Notes: generated by a model from the sequence alone, not told the origin. Shown: positions 1-6,145, numbered from the stretch's first letter. The stretch is 7,989 bases of DNA from Roseburia sp. (GCA_030844625.1 JAUUNJ010000108.1:1-7989), one strand, 5' to 3'. Numbers and translations are program-made.

Positions 1-995
1 AGGGAAGAAAATATGTGGTATACAGCAGGATGATGAATGCGTTTATACACATATATCGTATAGAAGACATTACATATGTACAGGATAAGGTTGTCAATAT
101 GGCAATTGTTATGGCAGGAATTACAATTTTGGTGATGACAGCAGCAATCTTAATTTTGCTATTTGTACTAAAAATAGAATTCCGTTTTCTGCAGCAACTT
201 AGTGATACTGCAGAAAGTATGGCAGAAGGATTTTATGATCAGAGAATTGATATCCGGAAAAGGGATGAAATCGGACAGTTGGCAGAAAATTTCAACAAAA
301 TGGCTCAGGCTGTGGAAATGAGGACTAACAGCCTGGAGGAATCGGAGCAAAGAAAGACAATATTTATGGGGAATCTCACCCATGAACTAAAAACTCCCAT
401 GACAGCTATTTCCGGTTATGCCCAGACTCTGCTGACTGCAAAAATCAGCGAGGAGGACCAGAGGGAAGCATTGCAGTATATATACGAGGAATGTGGAAGA
501 CTGGAGCGCCTGTCCAGAAAAATGATGAATCTGCTGGAGTTGAATCAAAGTAGTGAACTGCAATTTAAGAACACTCCGGTGAAAACACTTTTTGAGATGT
601 CTGCAAAATCGTGTAAAGTGATTTTAGAAAATAAGCAGATAAATCTTCAATGTATTGAGCATGGGGAATATTTCAATATGGACATTGATTTGATGACAGA
701 TGTAATCATTAATCTGATCGACAATGCGGTAAAGGCAAGTGAACCGGGAAGTCAGGTTATACTCTGTGCACAGGATAATCGTATTCAGGTTCAGGATTTT
801 GGAAAAGGAATTCCCAAAGAGGAGCAGGGAAAGATTCTGGAGCCTTTTTATATGATTGATAAATCCCGAAGCCGCAAAAATGGCGGAGCCGGGCTGGGGC
901 TTGCGCTGATTGCAGTGATTGTTCAGAAGCATAATATAAAGTTATCCATTGACAGCGAACCGGGAAAGGGAAGCAGGTTTGTTCTGGAGTTTTAG
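1..995 (+). CDS. Sensor histidine kinase, 5'-truncated by the window edge
   Basis: Membrane sensor kinase of a two-component system: it autophosphorylates on a histidine and passes the phosphate to a response regulator. The reading frame is open to the window edge, so the GTG at 15 is probably internal, and the first membrane helix and extracellular sensor domain lie upstream. Numbering from GTG 15: membrane helix about 29-52, HAMP domain about 53-103, dimerisation/phosphoacceptor domain with H-box FMGNLTHELKTP (His123), and a catalytic ATPase domain with N-box INLIDNA (about 232-238), G1 box DFGKG (261-265), F-box EPFYMID (276-282) and G2 box GGAGLGL (290-296). All catalytic boxes are intact, so the kinase should be active. 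The cognate regulator gene is not visible and is probably just upstream. An intrinsic terminator follows at 1117-1163, and the kinase lies directly before the operon it plausibly controls. The family call is secure; the signal sensed is unknown. Confidence 0.96.
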   Translation, partial: GRKYVVYSRMMNAFIHIYRIEDITYVQDKVVNMAIVMAGITILVMTAAILILLFVLKIEFRFLQQLSDTAESMAEGFYDQRIDIRKRDEIGQLAENFNKMAQAVEMRTNSLEESEQRKTIFMGNLTHELKTPMTAISGYAQTLLTAKISEEDQREALQYIYEECGRLERLSRKMMNLLELNQSSELQFKNTPVKTLFEMSAKSCKVILENKQINLQCIEHGEYFNMDIDLMTDVIINLIDNAVKASEPGSQVILCAQDNRIQVQDFGKGIPKEEQGKILEPFYMIDKSRSRKNGGAGLGLALIAVIVQKHNIKLSIDSEPGKGSRFVLEF

Positions 996-1075
996 AGATT
1001 GCACGGCAAAAATGATAAATGGTCTGAAAGCACTCTTTTACCGAATTTGTCTTATATCGCATGGCTGAACAGTAA

Positions 1076-1095
1076 TTACAATTTGTTTACAATTT
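1076..1095 (+). promoter_or_regulatory. Direct repeat, likely response-regulator binding site
   Basis: TTACAATTT occurs at 1076-1084 and again at 1087-1095, a period of 11 bp (one helical turn). On the reverse strand it reads TGTAAA-N5-TGTAAT, which fits the general half-site layout of OmpR/PhoB-family regulators and formally matches the WalR-type consensus TGTWAH-N5-TGTWAH. It ends 9 bp before the putative -35 box at 1105, a usual place for an activator of this class. Binding by the partner of the adjacent kinase is inferred, not shown. Confidence 0.6.
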
Positions 1096-1104
1096 AAAGA
1101 ATAC

Positions 1105-1132
1105 TTGATGACGAAGTCCGTGTTAGTATATT
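1105..1132 (+). promoter_or_regulatory. Putative sigma-A-type promoter of the lipoprotein/ABC operon
   Basis: TTGATG (1105-1110) and TATATT (1127-1132) are separated by 16 bp, predicting a start point near 1139-1140. The -35 matches the consensus at 4 of 6 positions and the -10 at 5 of 6, as expected for an activator-dependent promoter. The direct repeat just upstream supports it. The -10 box lies inside the 5' arm of the terminator stem at 1117-1157. Alternatively, transcription could start further downstream: TATGAT at 1216-1221 is a good -10 but has no credible -35. Confidence 0.5.
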
Positions 1133-1163
1133 CGATGTAAAGAATATCTGACATGGATTTTTT
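1117..1163 (+). terminator. Intrinsic terminator downstream of the histidine kinase
   Basis: A long imperfect inverted repeat pairs 1117-1133 with 1142-1157 around the 8-base loop GATGTAAA (1134-1141). The outer half is TCCGTGTTAG against CTGACATGGA, with two G-U wobbles. T1127 is bulged, and the inner half ATATTC/GAATAT is perfect. Six T residues (1158-1163) follow directly, then GTTT. This is the classic rho-independent layout, and it would end transcripts reading out of the kinase gene about 160 nt after its stop codon. Stem GC content is modest, so some read-through is likely. Confidence 0.75.
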
Positions 1164-1199
1164 GTTTCATAGAAACGGGAGAGTTTATAGGAGAACTCT
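1164..1199 (+). other. Two short stem-loops in the operon leader
   Basis: GTTTC-ATA-GAAAC (1164-1176) forms a perfect 5-bp stem. AGAGTT (1180-1185) pairs with AACTCT (1194-1199) around an 8-base loop. Both lie in the untranslated leader after the terminator. Neither is followed by a convincing U-run, so I do not call them terminators. Their role is unknown and they may be incidental. Confidence 0.35.
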
Positions 1200-1219
1200 T
1201 TGTTCAGAAGATTTTTATG

Positions 1220-1255
1220 ATATTCTTTGCAGAGGCGAAACAAAGCAAGGGGTAT
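1220..1255 (+). promoter_or_regulatory. Leader stem-loop that would mask the Shine-Dalgarno of the small ORF
   Basis: Bases 1220-1230 can pair with 1245-1255 in an 11-bp stem (three G-U wobbles) around a 14-base A/G-rich loop (1231-1244). The 3' arm contains AAGGGG (1247-1252), the only plausible ribosome binding site for the 15-codon ORF beginning at 1260. If formed, the hairpin would limit translation of that ORF. This was found by hand pairing; no folding energy was calculated. Confidence 0.35.
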
Positions 1256-1259
1256 ACAA

Positions 1260-1307
1260 ATGAAAAACTTAAAATATGAGAATTATGGGGATATAAAAAA
1301 TAACTAG
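1260..1307 (+). CDS. Possible 15-aa leader peptide
   Basis: ATG at 1260 follows AAGGGG with a 7-base spacer and opens a frame encoding MKNLKYENYGDIKNN, ending at TAG 1305-1307. The stop is 15 bases before the lipoprotein start at 1323, and the lipoprotein's Shine-Dalgarno begins at the stop codon itself, so translation of the small ORF could be coupled to the lipoprotein. The peptide is hydrophilic, Asn/Lys/Tyr-rich and has no leader-peptidase or lanthipeptide-precursor character (no Cys, Ser or Thr). It may be a regulatory leader ORF or simply chance in an A-rich leader. Confidence 0.3.
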   Translation: MKNLKYENYGDIKNN

Positions 1308-1322
1308 AGGGAGATGGAGAAA

Positions 1323-1679
1323 ATGAGATTGAAAAGAATCATGGCATTGGGAATGGTGATGGCAGTTTTTGCTACAGGATGCCAGAAGGCTCCGGAAGAT
1401 GCGGCGGTAAAAGAAAAGAACTTAGACAAGATGATTGAGCAGGCACAGGACACAAAAGAAACCGGAGAAGCGCTGGAGAATATGGCAGAAAAATACAATA
1501 CATACAAGAACAGTTTTGCAAATGAAAAACTTGGAGTGAAGGTAAATGTGGATGCAAAGGTAGAAATTCCAAAGACCAATCAGATGTCCGTTGTTCGTGT
1601 GGAACAGAAAAAGATAGACCAGAGTTTTCTGGATAAAGTAAAGAAGGCACTGAAATTAAATCAGACCTTTTATGACGGT
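1323..1679 (+). repeat. Near-identical 5' copy of the duplicated lipoprotein gene (copy A)
   Basis: These 357 bases align without gaps to 2972-3328. By hand count 31 positions differ (about 91% identity), giving 11 amino-acid changes in 119. Similarity then falls sharply, first around codons 120-170, and partly recovers toward the 3' end. The copies mark a tandem gene duplication. Confidence 0.9.
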
Positions 1680-2870
1680 TGTGCAACAAAGGTGAGGACA
1701 AAATCCATGATAGAATCGGAGATACGGGATTGGAAGCAGTCAATAAAAGAGATGTCTCAAAAAGATGAGAGTGGAGAAACGGTTGATGTGGAGGAATATG
1801 AGGGATATGTTAAGGAGTTAAATAAGGAGTATGAGAAAGCACCGGATTCGATTGACTGGAGTAAGTATTTGTCCGATGGAAAAATCATGCCGGTGAAAAC
1901 CTTATATGAAAAATATAAAAATGAGAGATTTTATGAAGGGGAATATGAGTTAAACAAAAACGGAGATGTTTATTATGCTGTCACGAATGAAAAGGATAAG
2001 AACAATATCCACTTATATGCACAGAACAATGAAAGTTACGGAAATTGTTTTCGATATTTTCGCAGTAAAAATGGCTGTACAGATTCATTCGCCAGTACTG
2101 CTGTGGGAGGTTTAGATACAAATTATGGAATGTGGCCGGCTGATAAAACACCGACAGTAAATGATATAGCAATTGAACCTGATGCAATAGACGGTTTTTA
2201 TGAGTACAAAAATGAACCTGCAACCATATCGAAAGAAAAGGCAAACAAAATTGCAGAAAACTTTTTAAAAGATATCGGTCTTACTGATTTTCAGTTAAAT
2301 AATAGTGGTTTGTATTGCGAAGCGTTTGGAGTAGATGATAATAAAAAATGTGGATACCGTAAAGTTTGGCGGCTTCAATATTTGAGAAATCTGAATGGTG
2401 TATTAGTGAATAATGAGAGTGGAAGCAAACATGCAGAGGGACATCAAGGAAGTGATTATGTAAAAAAAGACTGGCCAGGTGAAAGCATAGATATATATAT
2501 CAATGATTCAGGTATTGTTACATTCTTATATAATGCACCTATTGAAAAAACAGAGACAGTTGTGGAAAAGGCAAAATTGATAAGCTTTGAAAAAATAAAG
2601 AAAACTTTTGAAAAAATGATTGTTACAGTCAACGCACAAAATCAAGAAGATAAAGAGGAAGTGGCAATAACGGTAGATAAGGTGATTCTAAGGTATATGC
2701 GAATTAGCGAAAAAGACAGTTTTGACACGGGACTTCTCGTACCGGTTTGGGAGTTCCTAGGAAAAACGAAATATAAGATAGACACGTATGGAAACAATAC
2801 AACAGATGTAAGCCTGCTTACCATCAATGCCATTGATGGTTCTGTCATAAATATGTCCTTAGGATATTAG
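1323..2870 (+). CDS. Large extracytoplasmic lipoprotein, paralog 1 (uncharacterised)
   Basis: Secreted lipid-anchored protein of 515 aa with unknown function. The N-terminus MRLKR, a hydrophobic stretch and the lipobox FATGC put the lipidated cysteine at Cys20. A Lys/Glu-rich, probably helical segment (about 21-175) precedes a globular part from PDSIDW onward. The C-terminal region contains ESIDIYINDSGIVTF (387-401) and VPVWEFLG followed by INAIDG (473-507), a pattern that recalls YycI/PepSY-type extracellular domains. From memory it also resembles lipoproteins grouped as DUF6034; this is unverified. ATG 1323 is chosen over ATG 1314 because AGGGAG (1308-1313) is then 9 bases away, and because the paralog starts at the same MRLKR. 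It is the first large gene of the operon, and a LanI-like protective or ligand-sensing role is inferred. Conserved non-lipobox cysteines are at 242 and 332. Confidence 0.88.
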   Translation: MRLKRIMALGMVMAVFATGCQKAPEDAAVKEKNLDKMIEQAQDTKETGEALENMAEKYNTYKNSFANEKLGVKVNVDAKVEIPKTNQMSVVRVEQKKIDQSFLDKVKKALKLNQTFYDGCATKVRTKSMIESEIRDWKQSIKEMSQKDESGETVDVEEYEGYVKELNKEYEKAPDSIDWSKYLSDGKIMPVKTLYEKYKNERFYEGEYELNKNGDVYYAVTNEKDKNNIHLYAQNNESYGNCFRYFRSKNGCTDSFASTAVGGLDTNYGMWPADKTPTVNDIAIEPDAIDGFYEYKNEPATISKEKANKIAENFLKDIGLTDFQLNNSGLYCEAFGVDDNKKCGYRKVWRLQYLRNLNGVLVNNESGSKHAEGHQGSDYVKKDWPGESIDIYINDSGIVTFLYNAPIEKTETVVEKAKLISFEKIKKTFEKMIVTVNAQNQEDKEEVAITVDKVILRYMRISEKDSFDTGLLVPVWEFLGKTKYKIDTYGNNTTDVSLLTINAIDGSVINMSLGY

Positions 2871-2926
2871 AAGATAAAAGATTAGCGAAAAGGTTGAGAT
2901 GAAAATTAAAAGCGGACAATAGGGTA

Positions 2927-2952
2927 TTTCGAATTTTTAATTCAATTCGGAA
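2927..2952 (+). other. Intercistronic stem-loop before the second lipoprotein
   Basis: Bases 2927-2935 (core CGAATT) can pair with 2944-2952 (core AATTCG), a 9-bp stem with one G-U pair and an 8-base loop. It sits just 6 bases upstream of the GGAGG of the second lipoprotein. No U-run follows, so it is not a terminator. It might stabilise or be a processing site for the downstream mRNA, or tune initiation. No strong promoter is evident in the 101-base gap; TTGAGA at 2894 lacks a good -10. Confidence 0.35.
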
Positions 2953-2958
2953 GTGAAT

Positions 2959-2963
2959 GGAGG
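2959..2963 (+). promoter_or_regulatory. Ribosome binding site GGAGG that fixes the start of lipoprotein 2
   Basis: GGAGG lies 8 bases before ATG 2972. The upstream in-frame ATG at 2957 overlaps this site and would have no Shine-Dalgarno of its own, so 2972 is the start. Confidence 0.8.
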
Positions 2964-2971
2964 AAACGAAA

Positions 2972-3328
2972 ATGAGATTAAAAAGAGTCATAGCATTTGG
3001 AATGGTAATGGCAGTTTTTGCTACAGGATGCCAGAAGGCACCGGAAGATGCGGCAGTAAAAGAAAAAAACTTAGACAAGATGATTGAGCAGGCAAAGGAC
3101 ACAAAAGAATCCGGGGAAGCACCGGAGAATATGGCAGAAAAGTACAATACATACAAGAATAGTTTTGCAAATGAAAAATTGGGAGTAAAGGTAAAAGCAG
3201 ATGCCAAGGTGGAAATACCAAAGACCAATCAGATGTCCATTGTCCGGGTGGAACAGAAAAAGATAGACCAGAGTTTTCTGGATAAAGTAAAGAAGGCACT
3301 GAACTTAAAGCAGACCTTTTATGATGGC
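2972..3328 (+). repeat. Near-identical 5' copy of the duplicated lipoprotein gene (copy B)
   Basis: Partner of 1323-1679: 357 ungapped aligned bases with 31 differences by hand count. Upstream bases also share the layout ATGGAG-AAA-ATGAGATT around the start, with a 6-base indel between Shine-Dalgarno and start codon. Confidence 0.9.
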
Positions 3329-4582
3329 AGTGTAACATGGGTGAGATCAAAGCCCGAGATAGAGAAAGATATACAGCAGGTGAAAGCAGATTTAGCCGGC
3401 TTATCAAAAGAGGATGAAGAATATAAGGTGTCTAAGGAAGAAAATGAAGAAGAATTAAAAAGATTACAAAAAGAATACGAGAATGCTCCGGATACTGTTG
3501 ACTGGAACAAGTATTTATCCGATGGAAAACTTCAAAAAGTTAAAAAGTTATATGATATGGATAAAAACAATCAATTTTATGAGTGGGCATATAGTTGTAA
3601 TAAAAATGGAGAAATTTATTATGGTATAACAGACGGAAAGGACGGAAATGAGATTTCGCTTTACGCACAGAATAATGAAGATTACGGAAATTGTTTCAGA
3701 TTTTTCAGTAGTAAGCATAAAAATGATATGCATCTTTATCGTGTTACAGTAGGTAATAATGACAATGCCTTAGATACCAATGACGGCATGTGGCCGGCAG
3801 ACCGGAAACCTACCCTGGCGGATGTCAGATTGGAACCTGTCAGTGATGATGGGACAACTACTGTAGGGCTAAATGACAATATGTTTTATGAGTATCAAAA
3901 TGAACCCACCACAATATCGGAGAAACAGGCCCATGAAACGGCGGAAAAGTTTTTAAAGGAAATCGGTCTTACGGATTATCAGTATAATGATGGCGGTCTT
4001 TACTGTGAGACATTTGGGCTCGATGATGAGGGCAAAGCCGGTTATCGTAAAGTATGGTATCTGCACTATTTAAGAAATCTTGAGGGTGTGCTGGTAAATA
4101 ATGATTTCGGTTCTAAGTTTCAGGATGGATATCAGGGGAATGAATATGTAAAAAGGATGTGGGGCGGTGAGAGTATTGATTTGTGCATCAACGATTCCGG
4201 AATTGTCACTTTTAACTATAATTCCCCGGTTCAAATCACAAAGAAAGTGGTGGAGAAAGCAAAATTAAAAAATTTTGATAAAATCCAGAAAACTTTTGAA
4301 AAAATGGTCTCTACCGTTTATGCTCAGGATCAGGAGGGCGAGGAAAAGAACGAGGTGACAATTAAAATTGATAAAGTAGTGCTTAGATATATGAGAATTA
4401 GCGAGAAGGACAGTTTTGACACAGGACTTTTTGTGCCGGTTTGGGACTTTCTTGGAACGAAGAAAGATAAATATGGTGAATACAAAAAATATGGATTGGA
4501 TGAAAATTCATTGAAGGAGCAAAGCATACTGACCATAAATGCCATTGACGGTTCTGTGATTGATAAGAGCTTAGGATACTAG
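2972..4582 (+). CDS. Large extracytoplasmic lipoprotein, paralog 2 (uncharacterised)
   Basis: 536-aa lipid-anchored protein, tandem paralog of the gene before it, separated by 101 bases. The signal sequence and lipobox FATGC (Cys20) are nearly the same. Residues 1-119 are 108/119 identical to paralog 1. Residues about 130-173 are rich in Glu/Lys/Leu with heptad-like spacing (KADLAGLSKEDEE, EEELKRLQKEYE), suggesting a coiled coil longer than that of paralog 1. The globular part shares LYAQNNEDYGNCFRFF (230-245), LYCETFG (343-349), VLVNND, GESIDLCINDSGIVTF (399-414) and the C-terminal VPVWDFLG and INAIDG. Non-lipobox cysteines 241 and 345 are conserved in both copies and could form a disulphide. 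It has extra inserts around 250-300 and 495-512. Function is unknown; probable roles are binding a peptide or antibiotic at the surface or modulating the kinase. The next gene's Shine-Dalgarno overlaps its stop codon, implying one transcript and coupled translation. Confidence 0.88.
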   Translation: MRLKRVIAFGMVMAVFATGCQKAPEDAAVKEKNLDKMIEQAKDTKESGEAPENMAEKYNTYKNSFANEKLGVKVKADAKVEIPKTNQMSIVRVEQKKIDQSFLDKVKKALNLKQTFYDGSVTWVRSKPEIEKDIQQVKADLAGLSKEDEEYKVSKEENEEELKRLQKEYENAPDTVDWNKYLSDGKLQKVKKLYDMDKNNQFYEWAYSCNKNGEIYYGITDGKDGNEISLYAQNNEDYGNCFRFFSSKHKNDMHLYRVTVGNNDNALDTNDGMWPADRKPTLADVRLEPVSDDGTTTVGLNDNMFYEYQNEPTTISEKQAHETAEKFLKEIGLTDYQYNDGGLYCETFGLDDEGKAGYRKVWYLHYLRNLEGVLVNNDFGSKFQDGYQGNEYVKRMWGGESIDLCINDSGIVTFNYNSPVQITKKVVEKAKLKNFDKIQKTFEKMVSTVYAQDQEGEEKNEVTIKIDKVVLRYMRISEKDSFDTGLFVPVWDFLGTKKDKYGEYKKYGLDENSLKEQSILTINAIDGSVIDKSLGY

Positions 4583-4586
4583 GAGG
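4581..4586 (+). promoter_or_regulatory. Ribosome binding site AGGAGG for a TTG start
   Basis: AGGAGG overlaps the TAG stop of the second lipoprotein (4580-4582) and is 6 bases before TTG 4593. No ATG or GTG lies at a workable distance, so it supports the TTG start of the next gene. Confidence 0.8.
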
Positions 4587-4592
4587 AGAGAT

Positions 4593-5213
4593 TTGAACAG
4601 CTTTGAAACAGATTTAAAAAGAGCCGTAATATCTATTCCCTTTGTCCTCGGTGTGCTGCTGGAATTTGGAATTCTTATGACAGCAGGATTTGATTCGGAT
4701 TTGTTTAAGGTTAGCATTCCGGTGGTGGCGACCTTTCCCTATTCCACAGCATGGCTTCTGGATTATCAGAGCGGTTTTATCAAATCCTATGTGTCAAGGT
4801 GTGGTGTACGGCAGTATATCTTAGGAAAAATTATTGCCTGTGGAATCAGCGGAGGACTGGCAGAACTTGTGGGATGTTTTCTTTTTACACTGACGGACAG
4901 TAAAGTGGAGATAAAGCTGGGACTGATTTTTGTATCGGGGATACTGTGGGCGGTTCTTTCCGCCACCCTTGCCGCATGGTCCGGCAGCAGATATATAGCC
5001 TATGGCGGTTCTTTTGTCATATATTACATCCTTGTCATTCTCCACGACAGATATTTTGATAATCTTTACTGTTTTTATCCTTATGAGTGGATTAAACCGG
5101 AGCATACATGGGTGTTTGAAGAGCAGGGCATCGTTATTTTGATTCTTGGAATGGTATTGGTACTAATGCTTGTTTATTACGAAATTCTCAGGAGGTGTAT
5201 TGAACGTGTATAG
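4593..5213 (+). CDS. Small ABC-2-like membrane permease (LanE/LanG-like by context)
   Basis: 206-aa integral membrane protein with about six hydrophobic segments: roughly 13-32, 42-57 (weak), 77-100, 109-129, 134-151 and 179-198. The stretch GFIKSYVSRCGVRQYILGK (61-79) between the second and third segments looks like the cytoplasmic coupling region of ABC-2 permeases, where a basic loop before a helix contacts the ATPase. It starts with TTG, 10 bases after the lipoprotein stop, with a perfect AGGAGG. Together with the following permease and the ATPase it probably forms one transporter in which two different small permeases pair. Lantibiotic-immunity (LanE/LanG) and bacitracin-type exporters have this plan. 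Substrate is unknown. The family assignment rests on topology and neighbours rather than a diagnostic motif. Confidence 0.8.
   Translation: MNSFETDLKRAVISIPFVLGVLLEFGILMTAGFDSDLFKVSIPVVATFPYSTAWLLDYQSGFIKSYVSRCGVRQYILGKIIACGISGGLAELVGCFLFTLTDSKVEIKLGLIFVSGILWAVLSATLAAWSGSRYIAYGGSFVIYYILVILHDRYFDNLYCFYPYEWIKPEHTWVFEEQGIVILILGMVLVLMLVYYEILRRCIERV
5190..5195 (+). promoter_or_regulatory. Ribosome binding site AGGAGG inside the preceding gene
   Basis: AGGAGG is 4 bases before TTG 5200 and 10 bases before GTG 5206, both in the frame of the second permease. Neither spacing is ideal, so the start of that gene is uncertain by two codons. Confidence 0.75.
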
Positions 5214-6099
5214 ACTGAAACAGATATGGCTTGTTGCCATGGGAAATTTCCGCAGATGGAAACACAACCCTCAGATTATTATGGCGTTTTGTCTTGGCTT
5301 TATAATATGCTTTCTGTTATCGGATAAAGTCATGGAGTTTGCAAGGAATAGTGACACAGTGCTGCAGATTCTGGAGCCTTTTATATGGACTTTCGGAGAT
5401 GCTAATTCCGTTTTAATTATTTCACTTTGCCTGCTGTTACTGTTTGGAAATATGCCGAACTTAAATAATGAGGTGCCATTTCAACTGGTAAGAATTAACC
5501 GAATTACCTGGATGCTGGGACAGATTCTCTATCTGATACTAGCCACCTTTCTCTATGTGGTGTTTATCCTGCTATCTACCATTATATTATCTTCAGAAAA
5601 TGCCTATGGAGTCAATATGTGGAGCCAGACAGCAGCAATCCTTGGGTATTCGGACATTGGATCCCAACTATTTGTACCATCCTTTGTAAAGGTCATGGAA
5701 TTATCCTATCCCTACACCTGTATGTTACATATTTTCGGACTGATGACTGGTTATGCTCTGTTTATGTCCAGTCTGATTTTATTCTTGAATCTATGGAAGA
5801 AAAAAGGCGGAATGATAGGCGGCATTGTGTTTAGCGGGCTGGGATTTCTGTTGACACCGGATGTGATTGCAGGGTGGTTTCATATATCACAGGAGCAGAT
5901 GAGACTTGCAAACATTGCTTTTGGCTGGTTGTCACCACTGAATCATGCAACTTACTATATGCATAATTTTGGCTATGACAATCTGCCAAAACTATGGGTA
6001 TCTTATGCTTTCTTTGCAGTGGGCAGTTTTATATTGTTTATATTATCTCTGTTAAAGATTCGGAAATACCAGTTTAATTTTACAGGAACACAGAGATAG
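5206..6099 (+). CDS. ABC-2-like membrane permease, second subunit
   Basis: Polytopic membrane protein of 297 aa with hydrophobic segments near 22-40, 56-80, 103-130, 172-197, 202-222 and 266-284, and a basic N-terminus (RLKQIW...NFRRWKH). The loop VPFQLVRINRITWMLGQ (90-106) before the third segment resembles the cytoplasmic coupling element of ABC-2 permeases. GTG 5206 is chosen because it gives the compact 8-base overlap GTGTATAG with the upstream gene. TTG 5200 is equally possible and would add two residues (L, N). Overlap with the first permease implies translational coupling and equal dosage, as expected for a heteromeric exporter. The ATPase gene follows after 46 A-rich bases. The substrate cannot be deduced; peptide or antibiotic export from the membrane is the contextual guess. 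Confidence 0.82.
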   Translation: MYRLKQIWLVAMGNFRRWKHNPQIIMAFCLGFIICFLLSDKVMEFARNSDTVLQILEPFIWTFGDANSVLIISLCLLLLFGNMPNLNNEVPFQLVRINRITWMLGQILYLILATFLYVVFILLSTIILSSENAYGVNMWSQTAAILGYSDIGSQLFVPSFVKVMELSYPYTCMLHIFGLMTGYALFMSSLILFLNLWKKKGGMIGGIVFSGLGFLLTPDVIAGWFHISQEQMRLANIAFGWLSPLNHATYYMHNFGYDNLPKLWVSYAFFAVGSFILFILSLLKIRKYQFNFTGTQR

Positions 6100-6133
6100 A
6101 AAAGTAAAGTAAAATAAAAAGAACGCAAGAAAC

Positions 6134-6139
6134 GGGAGG
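6134..6139 (+). promoter_or_regulatory. Ribosome binding site GGGAGG of the ABC ATPase
   Basis: GGGAGG is 6 bases before ATG 6146. The 46-base gap 6100-6145 is otherwise A-rich, with short AAAGTAAAGT-type runs and no terminator, so the ATPase should be on the same transcript as the permeases. Confidence 0.75.
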
Positions 6140-6145
6140 CAATTT

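Noticed and set aside
121..129. Another TTACAATTT inside the kinase gene
   Set aside because: It is a single unpaired copy within coding sequence encoding membrane-helix residues, so it is most likely coincidence.
1180..1205. AGAGTT/AACTCT hairpin as a second terminator
   Set aside because: The stem is only 6 A/T-rich pairs and is followed by TTGTTC rather than a U-run.
1260..1307. The 15-aa ORF as a lantibiotic or other RiPP precursor
   Set aside because: The peptide has no Cys, Ser or Thr and no double-glycine or other leader-cleavage motif, so it lacks the residues such precursors need.
1314..1316. ATG 1314 as the start of the first lipoprotein
   Set aside because: It directly abuts the AGGGAG motif, leaving no spacer. 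ATG 1323 has workable spacing and matches the paralog's MRLKR start.
1304..1743. Long minus-strand open frames opposite the first lipoprotein gene
   Set aside because: They mirror a strongly coding + strand gene with lipobox and Shine-Dalgarno. Similar frames recur opposite 2845-3407 only because the gene is duplicated.
2894..2922. Promoter between the two lipoprotein genes (TTGAGA with a -10 near 2915-2921)
   Set aside because: The only candidate -10 (GACAAT) matches at 4 of 6 positions with a 15-bp spacer. There is no supporting operator, so I do not call it.
5619..5834. 71-codon + strand frame inside the second permease gene
   Set aside because: It lies wholly within the permease coding sequence in another frame, has no good ribosome site, and its translation has no recognisable features.
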